Shown in pieces: positions 23,430-33,705 of a DNA stretch of 64,000 nucleotides. Source of the stretch: Vombatus ursinus (lineage: Eukaryota; Chordata; Mammalia; Diprotodontia; Vombatidae). The stretch is taken from NCBI RefSeq assembly GCF_900497805.2, contig NW_020954556.1, positions 34,835,312-34,899,311 of the forward strand. The letters run 5' to 3'. The notes beneath the pieces are model-generated. The model was not told where the DNA came from and ran no database searches. It saw nothing but the letters and a program-made list of their open reading frames with translations. The first letter of the stretch is position 1; the number at the start of each line of letters is the position of its first letter. The translations under genes and the position numbers were made by a program.

Positions 23430-23650
23430 ATTATTTATCAGTCAACTGTCATTTATTAAGTGCCTACTATATGCCAGGTACTGTGCTTAGCCCTGGAGAA
23501 ACAGAAAAAGGCAAAAACAAAAACATTTTTAAGTGTCTATACTTTCCAGGAAGTCATAATCTAATGAAAGAAGTAACATATAAACTTCAATGTGGAAACA
23601 AGACTTATAAAGGATAAATTGGAGATAATTTCAGAGGGCAGGCTCTAAGA
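23430..23650 (-). repeat. L2 3' region
   Basis: 'catttattaagtgcctactat', 'ccaggtactgtgcttagccc', then weaker 'gaagtcataatctaatgaaag'. Minus-strand L2 with its 3' terminus at the left. Confidence 0.8.
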
Positions 23651-23869
23651 TTGAGGAGGGACTTCAAATATGCAGACATCTACTGTAACTCTCTGTCAAA
23701 AATAGATAAGGAAATAATCCCTCGACTTTGAAATAATTCCATCTTCAAGTGATGTAAAAACCAAAAAAAGAAATTATATTTTGGATCCAATTTTTACTTA
23801 GCCAAGGGGATTTGGTTGCTAGGTAGAAAATGATGGGAACCTTGAGGGGAGGCAACTATTCCAAAATAA

Positions 23870-24040
23870 AGTTTATTTTAATTTTAATAGTTTTGTATTT
23901 GTTTCAATAAATATTTCCCAATTACATTTTAAAAATTAACATTCTTTTTTTAAATGTTAAATTCCAAATTCTCCCCCCTCCCACCCATCTCCCAACCTTT
24001 GAGAAGGCATAAATATGATATTGATTGTACATAACCTATA
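23870..24040 (-). mobile_element. L1 3' terminal fragment
   Basis: 'tttcccaattacattttaaaa', 'aaattccaaattctccccc' and 'tttgagaaggcataaatatga' are the minus-strand L1 3' UTR, as at 9700 and 26950. Confidence 0.75.
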
Positions 24041-24329
24041 GTTTTTAATAGGGAAGGGAAACTTGGGAATAGTCTGTTATGCAGCCTAGATTTTGCCAAA
24101 GCAGATTTCAAATGATTCAGAGGACAAAATAGATAGGATCTCATGGACTAAAATGTTCTGGGAAAAGTCAGCAAGACAGCCCAGAAGACAAGGGAGATCA
24201 ACAAGTGAAAAAAAAATCTGAAGACAGAAAGGGAAGCAATTCCAAGTAGGAGAAAAATGGAATTTGTCTAAAGTGATTATTATGGATGCACAGAGAACTC
24301 ACTAAAATAATTTGTAAAAAGAAATGTAC

Positions 24330-24800
24330 AGAAATTGGGGATAGTCTCAGAGGAAAGGGATTCAATTCAAGAAGGACTGTGAAAGGCTTCTTGAAGAAGG
24401 TGTAGCTTTAGCTAAGACTTGAAGGAAGCCAAAAGTTTGATATAAGGAGAGAGTTAGGTAATGAAGGAAGTCAGTGAAATCTAGAGTCGATAGATACAGT
24501 GTCTTGTGAAAGGAATAGCAAGGAGACCAAACCCACTGGATCTCAAAGTATGTGGTAGGGAGATGAGAACTGAGATGGGCAGGTGTAAGGTGTAAGGAAT
24601 GGTAACCTAGATAAAGATCTAGCAAAGGAGTCTAAGAAAGAGTGGTTTGACCAGTAGGAGGATAAACGCTTGGGTAAAGAAAGTATTAAGGAAAAGAGAA
24701 TGATTGAAAGTGCTAAAGACTATAGAGTTTAAGAAGTAAGAAAATTAAGAAGAGGCCATTAGGTTTTACAATAAAAAAAATCATTGGTAACTTTGGAGAT
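24330..24800 (-). repeat. L2-like ancient repeat, internal part
   Basis: Matches in order the right part of 62490-63960: 'ggcttcttgaagaagg', 'gctaagacttgaaggaagcc', 'gatctagcaaagga', and 'gccattaggttttacaat...ggtaactttgg'. I take it as an internal L2 segment read in reverse, though the family label for this inner part is uncertain. Confidence 0.6.
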
Positions 24801-24989
24801 AACAGATTCAGAATAGGAACACTTAAGATGTAAAAGGGGTTTGCTTTGGCAAAGGATAGGGGGTACTTTACTATGTGAGACGGATAAAGGAGCAGGTAGT
24901 GGCAGAAGTCATCTGAGTGATGTCGGATGAAGTGGAGGGGAGAGGAGGAGAAAAGAGAAAGCTTAATTTTTTTTTCAGTGAAATATGAG

Positions 24990-25137
24990 AGGGGCAGCTA
25001 GGTGGTGCACTGGATAGAGCACCAGCCCTGGAGTCAGGAAGACCTGAGTTCAAATCTGGCCTCAGACCGAACACTTGATGCTTACTTGCTATGTGACCCT
25101 GGGCAAGTCACATAACCCCAATTGCCTAAAAAAAAAA
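24990..25137 (+). repeat. Full-length marsupial tRNA-derived SINE (WSINE-like)
   Basis: It runs from 'aggggcagctaggtggtgc' through the B-box-like 'gagttcaaatctggc' and 'gtgaccctgggcaagtcac' to an A-tail after 'attgcct'. A perfect 10-bp duplication GAAATATGAG (24980-24989, 25138-25147) frames it. The best-preserved SINE in the window. Confidence 0.95.
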
Positions 25138-25156
25138 GAAATATGAGGCAAGGTTC

Positions 25157-25827
25157 TGTGAGATATGATTCATTAGGACCCCTACTCTACTCCAATTAGT
25201 ATTAATCAGTTTGATATTTTATACAAATCATATAAGGATAATTAGATAAGAGGTTCTTACAGTAGGCCTAAAACTTTAATGTAATCTTCACTACTTGTTT
25301 ACCAGTTTTGAAACTCGCTTGCACAACCACAAGAATGCTGACAAAGATATCTCCATCCTGTTTTGTTCAAATTCCATGTCTAAGCCTAGTGCAGGTGAGA
25401 TGCCTTCATACTTCAGGAAGTTTCATAACTTATTTTTGTACTTCCAAACAACTCTCTCTTGTTCAACATGACCAGGTGACGATCTTATGACCACTTAGTC
25501 AATGGAGATGCCCCTGCTTCACTCAACCTGAGGCAACCCTGCTAATATGCCATTTTTTGACTGGTACATCATTTTTGGCCCTTGAAGTAAGGTCTACCAA
25601 CCAATGGGATTCTGTATTTTGTGTAGCCCCTCTAGAGTGTTCAGGTACCAAAACTGGTATCAAACCTTATAAAAATAAGGGCCCAGAAGAAGTGGCACCT
25701 CAGATCATAAGGAAGATTTGGGGTCCACTTCATTAGAGGGGACCATGGACCCTTTAATAAAGTGCCATTGGCTCAGAGCTCTGCCTTAGTGGTTTTTCTT
25801 GCAGATTGGGCAATTATAACTCCCACA
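25157..25827 (+). mobile_element. Probable solo LTR of an endogenous retrovirus
   Basis: A 671-bp fossil LTR with ends TGTGAG...CTCCCACA. A short direct repeat GTTC lies at 25153-25156 and 25828-25831, which fits a 4-bp target-site duplication (class I-like). A CCAAT motif (about 25600), TATA-like 'cttataaaaa' (about 25667) and AATAAA (25756-25761) occur in promoter-to-polyA order on the plus strand. It begins 9 bases after the duplicated flank of the SINE. No internal region is present. Confidence 0.7.
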
Positions 25828-25949
25828 GTTCTCAGCTGAGATGATGGAGTGAAGAGAAGTTATTCAGGGTGGGGGAAGGTCAGGAGTGATGAAAAGGTTT
25901 GGAAAAGCCTGCTAAGATGAGTGAGATAGTGAATTGGTTATGCAGATAC

Positions 25950-26870
25950 TCTACTTTCCTTATCTTGGTTTATAGGTCACCTTTTTTTATAGAAGTTTTC
26001 TTCAAATTTTATGTATTTCATTCTTTAGACATTGTGAAAACATTTCTTGTGAACTCAAAGAATCATTAAATTCATTTTGTTTAGTGAATTTCTCAAGGAG
26101 TTCACTACTAGGACCATATTATTTACCATCTAATTTAAGATATTTATTCTTTTTTTTCCTCAAGAGCTCTAATGCCATTTTATTTTATCATGAAATCTCT
26201 TGCTTTATCTCTTTTAATCTCTTTGAGTCTTTCTGGCTGGGGGATTTCTCTTCCTCTGAAGTTATACTTACCTTTTTCAAGTTGCTCTCTTCTTCTAGCT
26301 TAACCCAAAGTATTTCTTAATTTTATTCTATTTTTTTCAGCCTGCTCATATACCCAACCCAAATTTCTTAACTAGTAATCTCTGCTAGGACCAGGAATGA
26401 GTAGTTCCTAGTTGGTCCTGTTCCTTTTATATTCTGGATGCAGATGGACTTCTCCATGGGTTAGATCAGACTAGGCCTCTCTTTCTTCTAGTATACCAGA
26501 CTTCTTCCTCCTGTCCTGATGGCCTTGCAAATGTTGGCCTTGGTTCTCCTGCAGCCTTTTCCTTGTGCAATGTTCTTCCTGGATTTATTTCTGTTCTTTG
26601 CTATGGTCCTGACTCCAAGATGTTAGTGATCATGCTGATCTCAGTAAGGATGCTATAGCATGTGTACTCAATCAACAAACTGGCCTTTTTCTTTCTGTGT
26701 CTCCAATTGCTCCAAAGAATGAACTTTCCTGTCCTGTCTCCCAGAGCAGTTACATTTGGAAGCTAGCTCTGCTTGTCCCTGCCTCTAATCCAAAAGGTCA
26801 ACACCAGTATCTCACTGTTTCCAACCATAACATGTGTTGACTTCTAGCTGTCTTGGCACAGTTCCCACTC
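25950..26870 (-). mobile_element. Possible L1/HAL1 ORF1 plus 5' UTR remnant
   Basis: T-rich, minus-strand Lys/Glu-like composition through 26330, followed by a GC-richer stretch. This pattern resembles ORF1 plus 5' UTR of the copies at 12290-12870 and 48240-48960, but I could not align it block by block. It could be unique DNA. Confidence 0.3.
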
Positions 26871-28394
26871 AGAGTATCGCTATATTAAAGGCCATAAGAA
26901 ATAGATCTGAATTCAGGTCCCCCTATTTAGTAAGTATTCTATTTTTCTTCAGTTATATGTAAAAACAATTTTTAACATTTGTTTTTAGAACTCTGAGTTC
27001 CAAATCTCTCCTTTCCTCTCTTCACAACTCCCCTCATTGAGAAGGCAAGCAACTTAATATACATTATGAATGTGTACTCATTCAAAACATTTCCAAATTA
27101 GTTATGTGGTGAAAAAATTTTTTTTAAAATACATCAAGAAAAATAAAAAGGTACAAAAAAGAATGCTTCAATTTATATTCAGACATAATCAATTCTTTCT
27201 CTGGGATGAATCGCATTTTTCAGCATCAGTCCTTCAGAGTTGTCTTGGATCTTTGTATTGCTGAGAATAGCTAACCTGTTCAAAGATGATTATTTTAAAA
27301 TATTGCTGTGATTTTTGTACATAGTACATTTCATTTTGCATCAGCTCATGTAAGTCTTTCCAAGTTTTTCTGAAAGCATCTTGCTCATCTTTTCTTATTG
27401 CACAATAACATTCCATAATAATCTCATACTACAATTTGTTCAGCCATTCCCCAATTGATGGACATCCCCTTAATTTCTAACTTTTGCCACCAGAAAAGAG
27501 CTGCTATAAATATTTTTTTGTACATATAGGTCCTTTTTTCCTTTTTTTGTCTCTTTTGGGATATAAACCAAGTAGTGGTATTGCTAGTTCAAAGGGCATA
27601 CATGATTTCATAGACCCTTGGACATAGTTCAAATTGCTTTGCAGAATTGTTGAATCAGTTCACAACCCCACCAACAATGCATTAATGTCTCATTTTCCCC
27701 ATATCCCCTCCAAAATTTGTAATTTATCTTTTCTGTCCTATTACCTAATCTAATAGGTATGAGGTAGTACTTCAGAGTTGCCTAATTTGCATTTCTCTAA
27801 TCAACTATGAGTTAGATCATTTTTTTCATATGGCTATAGATATTTCATCCAAAAACTGTATCTTTTAATCATTTATCAATTGGGGAATGACTCATACTTT
27901 TATAAATTTGACTCAGTTCTCCATACGTTTTAGAAATGAGGCTTTTATCAGAGAAACTTGTTTCAAAAATTATTTTTCACATTTACTATTGCTAACTGTA
28001 GTTCCCTCTATCTTATTCTCCTCCATTTATTCTATTGTCTCTACTTTCACTCTCTCTTTCCTCATAAATGTTTTGCTTCTGAATACCCATTCCATATTCT
28101 GCCCTCCCTTCTATCGCCCCCCAATACCTCCTTTCTTATAGGGTAAGATAGATTTTTATACCCAACTGAGCCAATTATGATAAGAGTAAGGATCACCCAC
28201 TCACCCTCACCTCCTCCCTCATCCCCTCCATTGTAAAAGCTTTCTCTTGCCTCTTTCATGTGATATAATTTATCCCATTCTACCTCTCCATTTTCCTTTC
28301 TCCCAAGAACATTCCTCTCTCATCCCTTAATTTTATTTTTAGTTATCATCCCTTCATATTCAACTCACACCTGTACTCTCGCTCTATATATACA

Positions 28395-28500
28395 CGTATA
28401 TTCATATATATATATATATATACACACATTCATATACACACATGTATCTATGTATCTATCTATCTACATCTCTCTCTCTCTTTCTCTCTACCTTTCTCAT
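28395..28500 (+). repeat. TA/CA/TCTA/TCTC microsatellite in the L1 spacer
   Basis: Imperfect dinucleotide and tetranucleotide runs just after ORF1 (minus-strand sense). It occupies the same place in the element as (TAGA)n at 18489. Confidence 0.9.
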
Positions 28501-28569
28501 TATTAGGGTAGTTAGAAGGAATATGTATATACACATACAAATATACATATTTCTTCTAACTACCTTGAT

Positions 28570-29795
28570 AATGATAAAGGTCTTATGAGTTACAAATGTC
28601 ATCTTCCCACATAGGAATGTAAACAGTTTATTTTTTAAAATTTTTTATGATTTCCCATTTCCTGTTTACTTTTTTATGCTTTTATTGATTCTTATATTTG
28701 CAAGTCAAATTTTCTATTCAGCTCTGGTCATTTCATCAAGAATGCTTTGAAGTCCCCTATTTCATTAAATATCCATTTTTTTCCCCTGAAGGATTATACT
28801 CAGTTTTGCTGGGTAGATGATTCCTGGTTTTAATTCTATCTCCTTTGTCCTCTGGAATAACATATTCCAAGCCCTCTGAACTTGTAACATAGAAGGTGCT
28901 ATATCTTGTGTTATCTTCACTGTGGCTCTACCATACTTCAATCATTTCTTTATGGCTGCTTGTAATATTTTTTCATTGACCTGAGAACTCTGGAATTTGA
29001 CTATAATATTCTTGGAAATTTTCATTTTCAGATCTCTTTCAGGAGGTGATCAGTGAATTCTTTCAATTTCTATTTTACCTTCTGGTTCCAGAATATCAGG
29101 GCAATTTTCCTTGATAATTTCTTGAAAGTTGATGTCTAAGCTCTTTTTTTGATTATGACTTTCAGGTACTCCACTAATTTATAAATTCTCCCTCTTGGAT
29201 CTATTGTCCAACTCAGTTGTTTTTCCACTGAGATATTTCACATTTTTTTCCACTTTTTTCATTCTTTTGGTTGGTTTAATTGCTTCTTGATTTTTCATAA
29301 AGTCATTAGCTTCCATTTCCTCAACTCTAATTTTTAAAGAATTATTTTCTTCAGTGAGCCTTTGGACCTCCTATCTCAATTTGCAAATTCAGCTTTATAA
29401 AGTATTGTTTTCCTCATTGGCTTTCTGGATTTCTTTTACAATTTGGCCTAGTTTTTTTTTGAAAGGTGTTATTCTCTTCAGTATTTTTTTGTGTGTCCCC
29501 TTAACCAAACTGTTGATTAGTTTTTCATGATTTTCTTGCATCACTCTCATTTCTCTTCCTAATTTTCCTCTAACTCTCTTTCTTTATTTTTAAAATCCTT
29601 TTTGAGCTCTGACATGGCCTGAGACAAATTCATATTTTTCTTGGAGGCTTTGGATGTAGGAGCTTTGATTAATTTGTCTTCTCATTTTGTGCTTTGATCT
29701 TCCTTGTCTACAGTCAGAGGTTTTTCTTTTGTTTGTTTGTTTGGTTGGTTGGTTTGTTTTTTTTTTTCCTGTTCTTTGCTCATTTTCCCAGTCCA
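28570..29795 (-). pseudogene. L1 ORF1 remnant
   Basis: The minus-strand segment 29796-29590 ends SSYIQSLQEKYEFVSGHVRA then QKGF, the conserved ORF1 block seen at 12288-12527 and 17390. It then breaks. An expanded CAAA-type tract (plus 29729-29770) replaces part of the N-terminus. Confidence 0.7.
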
Positions 29796-30073
29796 TTACT
29801 TGCCTTTTAACAGCTTGTTAATTTAGGGTTTTGCTTCCATGGTGGAGAACTCATTATTGCAAGCTTCAAGGGCTTTGTTCAGCTGTTTTCAGAGATATTT
29901 CTAGGGACCTATAAGTTTTTAGTTCTTCCAAGGTGGCATGATCTAAGGACAGGTGTTTACTATTCTCTTTGCCTGTCCTCCGGTATGTGAGTAGCCACAA
30001 ACACTCTTTTCTGCCCTGGATCTATGAGGAAGGTTCCCCCTCCACTGTGGTTGCAAGCTCTGGTTTACTATAG

Positions 30074-30356
30074 ATCCTTTTTTTTATTAATTTATTTATT
30101 TTTAGTTTTCAATATTCACTTCCACAAGATTTTGAATTCCAAATTTTCTCCCCACCTCATTCCTCCCACCACCCCAAGATGCCATGCATTCTGAATACCT
30201 CTTCCCCTAATCTACCCTACCTTCTCTCTCTCCCCACCCTTTTCTTATCCCCTTCTCCTTCCATTTTCCTATAGGACAGGATGGATTTCTATATCCCATT
30301 TCCTGTATATCTTATTTCCCATTTACATGTGAATTTTTTTTAACATTGTTTGTCTT
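30074..30356 (-). mobile_element. L1 type B 3' end fragment
   Basis: The reverse complement matches 19385-19650 in order: 'gcatgtgaaaac', 'cttatttccc', 'cccatttcctg', 'ccattttcctataggac', 'aaattttctccccacctc', 'ttttgaattccaaat', ending T-rich at the left. It shows that the unusual 3' UTR of the element at 16410 is shared by another copy. Confidence 0.8.
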
Positions 30357-30767
30357 AACCAGAAGTCAATTACAATTTACCTACAGAAAAAAAAATCACT
30401 TAACTTTGAATGTCAAGTGTCAAGAGAGTTGCTGGGTACCTTTAAATTTTACTTTCACCTGGAATTTGTTTTTTTTCTTGCCATGAAAAAAATAAATAAT
30501 CTAAACATTCTCACCTGGATGTCTTTGTTTTAAGACAAAGTAGACTTTTTAAGCATAAAATAACTTTAATTACTATTATTTGCTCAGAAGGCATTCCATA
30601 CAGTTAAGAAAAAAAATGTTTTTTAAATTTTTTCCTTGATCAATGAAAAACTTAATATCCCAAATATATCCCATAACAAAGACAGATAACAAGATTTACC
30701 AGGTGGAGAAAAGGCTTCCAGTTGGTTAGTATTTGACAAGCTTGGCTGGAATTCTACTGTCATAGTC
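30357..30767. other. Unassigned AT-rich stretch
   Basis: Nothing recognised; no frame of note. Confidence 0.5.
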
Positions 30768-30855
30768 ATTGAATTTGGATCTTAAATGGACCTTGGAGAT
30801 CATTTAGTTCAAAACCATCACTTTATGGAGAAGAAAATTCACAGAAGTCCATTTT
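30768..30855 (-). repeat. THER2 3' part
   Basis: 'ccttggagatcatttagttcaa' and 'catcactttatggagaag' match the reverse of the THER2 tail. Fragment only. Confidence 0.65.
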
Positions 30856-31289
30856 TAATAGGTATACTGTGTTATGGTATGAACTTTACTTTTTCAGTTT
30901 TAATTTTGATAACCCCAGATAGAAGAAAAAAATATGAATAAGTAAGACAATGCAAACACAGTAGTATCACCCAATTCTGGGCACAAATGTAAGTTAACAA
31001 TCCCCCTAAAATGACCCTGTACCTGATTAATATAAAGTCTGATCTTAATCATTGGGTTGCAAGATATTCTTCAGTAATCCTTTTAAATGTATTGCCTTCT
31101 GTAATTACTCCAGCACCACCGGCTTTTTTTTTTTTTACTTTCTTATCCACCTAGGCCTGAAAGATTCCACTGACACCATTGGAAAATGGCCTCCTTCCCT
31201 CTTAATATTCTCTGCATATTCTCAGTCAAACCTCCCACAATAATCTCCCAAATCTGGCATAATTATCCCTTTTCTCCCCATTATTTTGT

Positions 31290-31465
31290 AAGATTATAGG
31301 GTTATAGATTCATAGATTTAGAGGTGAAAGGGACTTAAATGTCCCTTTAAAAATCCCATCCCCTTATTTTACATATGAAGAAAATGAGATCCGGTAAGGT
31401 TATGGGGCACAGGGAGTGTCACACACCTAGTAAGTCTCTGAGTTAGAATTCAAAACTGGATATTT
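31290..31465 (-). repeat. THER2-type SINE
   Basis: 'ttatagattcatagatttagagg', 'aaatcccatccccttattttac', 'agaaaatgagatccgg', 'cacacctagtaagtctctg' in order. Minus strand, nearly complete apart from the head. Confidence 0.85.
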
Positions 31466-31467
31466 CT

Positions 31468-31665
31468 GAGGCAAATGGTTGGCATAGTGGATAGAGCTCT
31501 GGTCTTGATGTCAGGAAGACCTTAGTTCAATTTTTTCCTCAGACACTTACTGCCATCTATGACCTAGACAAATCACTCAACCTCCCTCTTTCTCAGCATC
31601 CTTCTCTGGCAAATGATGAGATTGGACTCAAAGGTTCCAAATCCATTATGCAATACTATTAGTCT
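31468..31665 (+). repeat. THER2/MIR-type SINE
   Basis: 'tggttggcatagtggatagag', 'tgtcaggaagaccttagttc', 'tgacctagacaaatcactc', 'gagattggactcaaaggttcc' in order. It lies head-to-head beside the minus-strand THER2 on its left. Confidence 0.85.
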
Positions 31666-31734
31666 AATTTCAGAACACTACCGACTACAACACATTATCC
31701 AACATAGAGGACCATGGGCTTGGGGAATTTTTTT

Positions 31735-32105
31735 TTAAAGACAATGATTTTTAATTTTCAAAAATGAGCAATCATTTTCTTTCTTTTCTGCCATTTGTGA
31801 CAAATATAAATAGTCAAGCAAAACCAATTCTCATATTGACCATATCCAAAAATTTTGTTTTTTTTCATTCTGCATGTTTAATCCATCATCTTTCTTTCAG
31901 TATATTGGTAACATTATTCATCATCAATCTATTGAAATCATGATTGATAATACTCTTGATCAGAATTCTTAAGTCTATTAAAATTATTTCTTTCTAAAAT
32001 GTTGATATTAGAATACAAATTATTCTCCTGGTTCTGCTTACTTCATGTACCACTTTATGCAAACATTTCCAAATATTCTCTAAAACCATTCTCTTTGTTG
32101 TTAAT
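31735..32105 (-). mobile_element. Old L1 3' region
   Basis: Resembles 720-1140 and 54400-54700: 'taatccatcatctttctttcag', 'gaattcttaagtctattaaaatt', 'attctcctggttctgcttac'. Diverged. Confidence 0.55.
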
Positions 32106-32570
32106 GATTATAGGGGGTGGGGCAGAAAAAAAAATGACAACTTCAACAAAATTCAAAACACAGAATGTTCCAGTTCCAAACTCATGTACATCTTGACTTA
32201 GCTGACCCTGTTCCCATCTACCTAATATCTCATGAAATCTGAATTGTAGTTTATCAGAAGAAAAGTTACCAGAGGCCATCTAAACACACACTTTGTCTTA
32301 GACTGGCTCCCCACTATGGTTAGACACAGACCAAAACTTTTCTTGGTAAATTTTAACCACCATTTTCCTCTTCAAATCTGGTATCCTTTCTGTTTACAAT
32401 ACAAAAGCATACTGACCCCAACTTGGTCTAATAGAACATATTACAGTTGCCTTGGATGAGCTGAGTGTGTCAACTACATCATCAGATTCAAATTGTTGAG
32501 CTATTATTCACATACCCTACAAAAGTCCATTAAAAATTTAAAATACTCTAAATACCTTATATTCTAGAAA
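32106..32570. other. Unassigned stretch
   Basis: No repeat or gene recognised. The two overlapping short frames at 32000-32280 lie partly in L1 and have no visible homologue. Confidence 0.45.
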
Positions 32571-32572
32571 TG

Positions 32573-32819
32573 TTGTTCAGTCATTTTTCATTTGTGGTCA
32601 ACTCTTTTATGAACCAATTTGAGGTTTACTTGGCAGAGATACTACAGTAGCTAGCCTTTTCCTTCCCCAACTCATTTTATAAATGAGGAAACAGACAAAG
32701 AAGGTTAAGTGACTTGCCCAGGGTTACACAGCTGGTAAGTGTATGAGGTTGGATTTGAACTCAGGTATTCCTGACGCTATGCCCTTTGCTCTATTCACTG
32801 CACCATGAAGCTGCCCCCC
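32573..32819 (-). repeat. RTE/BovB-tailed composite SINE
   Basis: 'gttgttcagtcatttttc', 'cttggcagagatactac', 'aaatgaggaaacagac', 'gacttgcccagggttacacagc', 'gatttgaactcaggtattcctg', 'ctctattcactgcaccat', ending in a C run. Full length, minus strand. Confidence 0.9.
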
Positions 32820-32987
32820 CCAAACATTACAGAAATATACACATACAAGTCTCATTTCAAGATAAAGTCAAATATTAATACTGTACTTATTTAGTTTTCC
32901 ATATAATCTATAGAAATATCTTAGATCCAATCTTCACTCAGTTACATTGTTTTTCCTTGCAAACATGTCTTCCACAATGACAGCAAG

Positions 32988-33023
32988 AGAACAGCATTGG
33001 ATTTGTAGTGAGAAGACATGATT
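32988..33023 (+). repeat. THER2-type SINE, left part, split
   Basis: 'gaacagcattggatttgtag' then 'gagaagacatgatt'. Sequence from 33646 resumes the same SINE, so the 33024-33645 insert is younger. Confidence 0.65.
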
Positions 33024-33645
33024 TGTGATGAATGAAACCTCCACAAAAGACAGAGTTTTCAGGTAATTAATAATTAATTTATTAACTAAGGTAGCCTATA
33101 ATCAATAAATTAATTGTCAGTGGTTTTTCTCAGTAACCAAGTATACCAAAAGAGGTATCTTAAATCACCTTCTGACAGGAAACTCCTCTGATAAGTGACA
33201 CTCAACCCAGATTGATGGACATTTAATGAGGAGGTAAACTAAAAGTCTTCAGCTCCTCCTGCTCAGAATGTGGCTTGATCATAAGATTCCATATCATCAA
33301 GGCATCTGGGCAAAGAAAGCCATCTCCTTCAGAACTCTGGCTAATTTTCTCCTTCATGAACTGCCCTAAACTCTGATGGAGGTGATCAAGGACCTGGAAA
33401 AAAACTCTCTAGGACTAAATCCTGTTTATACTCTAAACAGAAATTAGATTTTCCATTTGGGTGGGGTTCAACCCATTCTAGTTAATGAGCATATGCTATG
33501 GAGGCTAGGACCAATCTCATCACAAAGAGCCTTTAAATGACTGAATGACTTTAATGAGTTGGGCTTTACCAGAAACAGAAGGAAAAGGGAGATCACAAAT
33601 TAATAATTAGTTATTGATGTAATAGTGTAATATAAATTTATCCCA
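33024..33645 (-). mobile_element. Probable LTR interrupting a SINE
   Basis: A 622-bp fossil insert with TG...CA ends that form a short inverted repeat (TGTGAT at left, ATCCCA at right). On the minus strand a TATA-like 'gtataaac' (about 33432) lies upstream of AATAAA (about 33076). I find no clean target-site duplication and cannot name a family. The SINE continuity on either side is the main evidence that this is one insertion. Confidence 0.45.
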
Positions 33646-33705
33646 GTTAAAACCTTGTTCTAACATTTACATTACTCATGTGGCCTTGAGAAAATTATTT
33701 ATCCT
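33646..33705 (+). repeat. THER2-type SINE, right part
   Basis: 'ttctaacatttacattactc' and 'gtggccttgagaaaattattta' complete the SINE begun at 32988. Confidence 0.65.

Larger units (their letters stand above)
26932..30061 (-). mobile_element. L1 derivative lacking most of ORF2 (type A)
   Basis: Minus-strand order: 5' UTR (about 30061 to 29800), ORF1 (29795 to about 28570), a purine-rich tract (28330 to 28000), then the ORF2 tail (27975 to 27400) and 3' UTR (to 26932). The same junction as in 9656-12875 and 39502-41233 lies near 27975-27990. The reverse transcriptase is absent. No target-site duplication was found. The 5' side stops at the fragment that begins at 30074, so the 5' end is unresolved. 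Confidence 0.8.

Noticed and set aside
24990-25137. tRNA gene
   Set aside because: The B-box-like 'gagttcaaatc' and the head are those of a tRNA-derived SINE with an A-tail and target-site duplication, so it is not a functional tRNA. The same applies to 20678-20829 and the MIR/THER copies.
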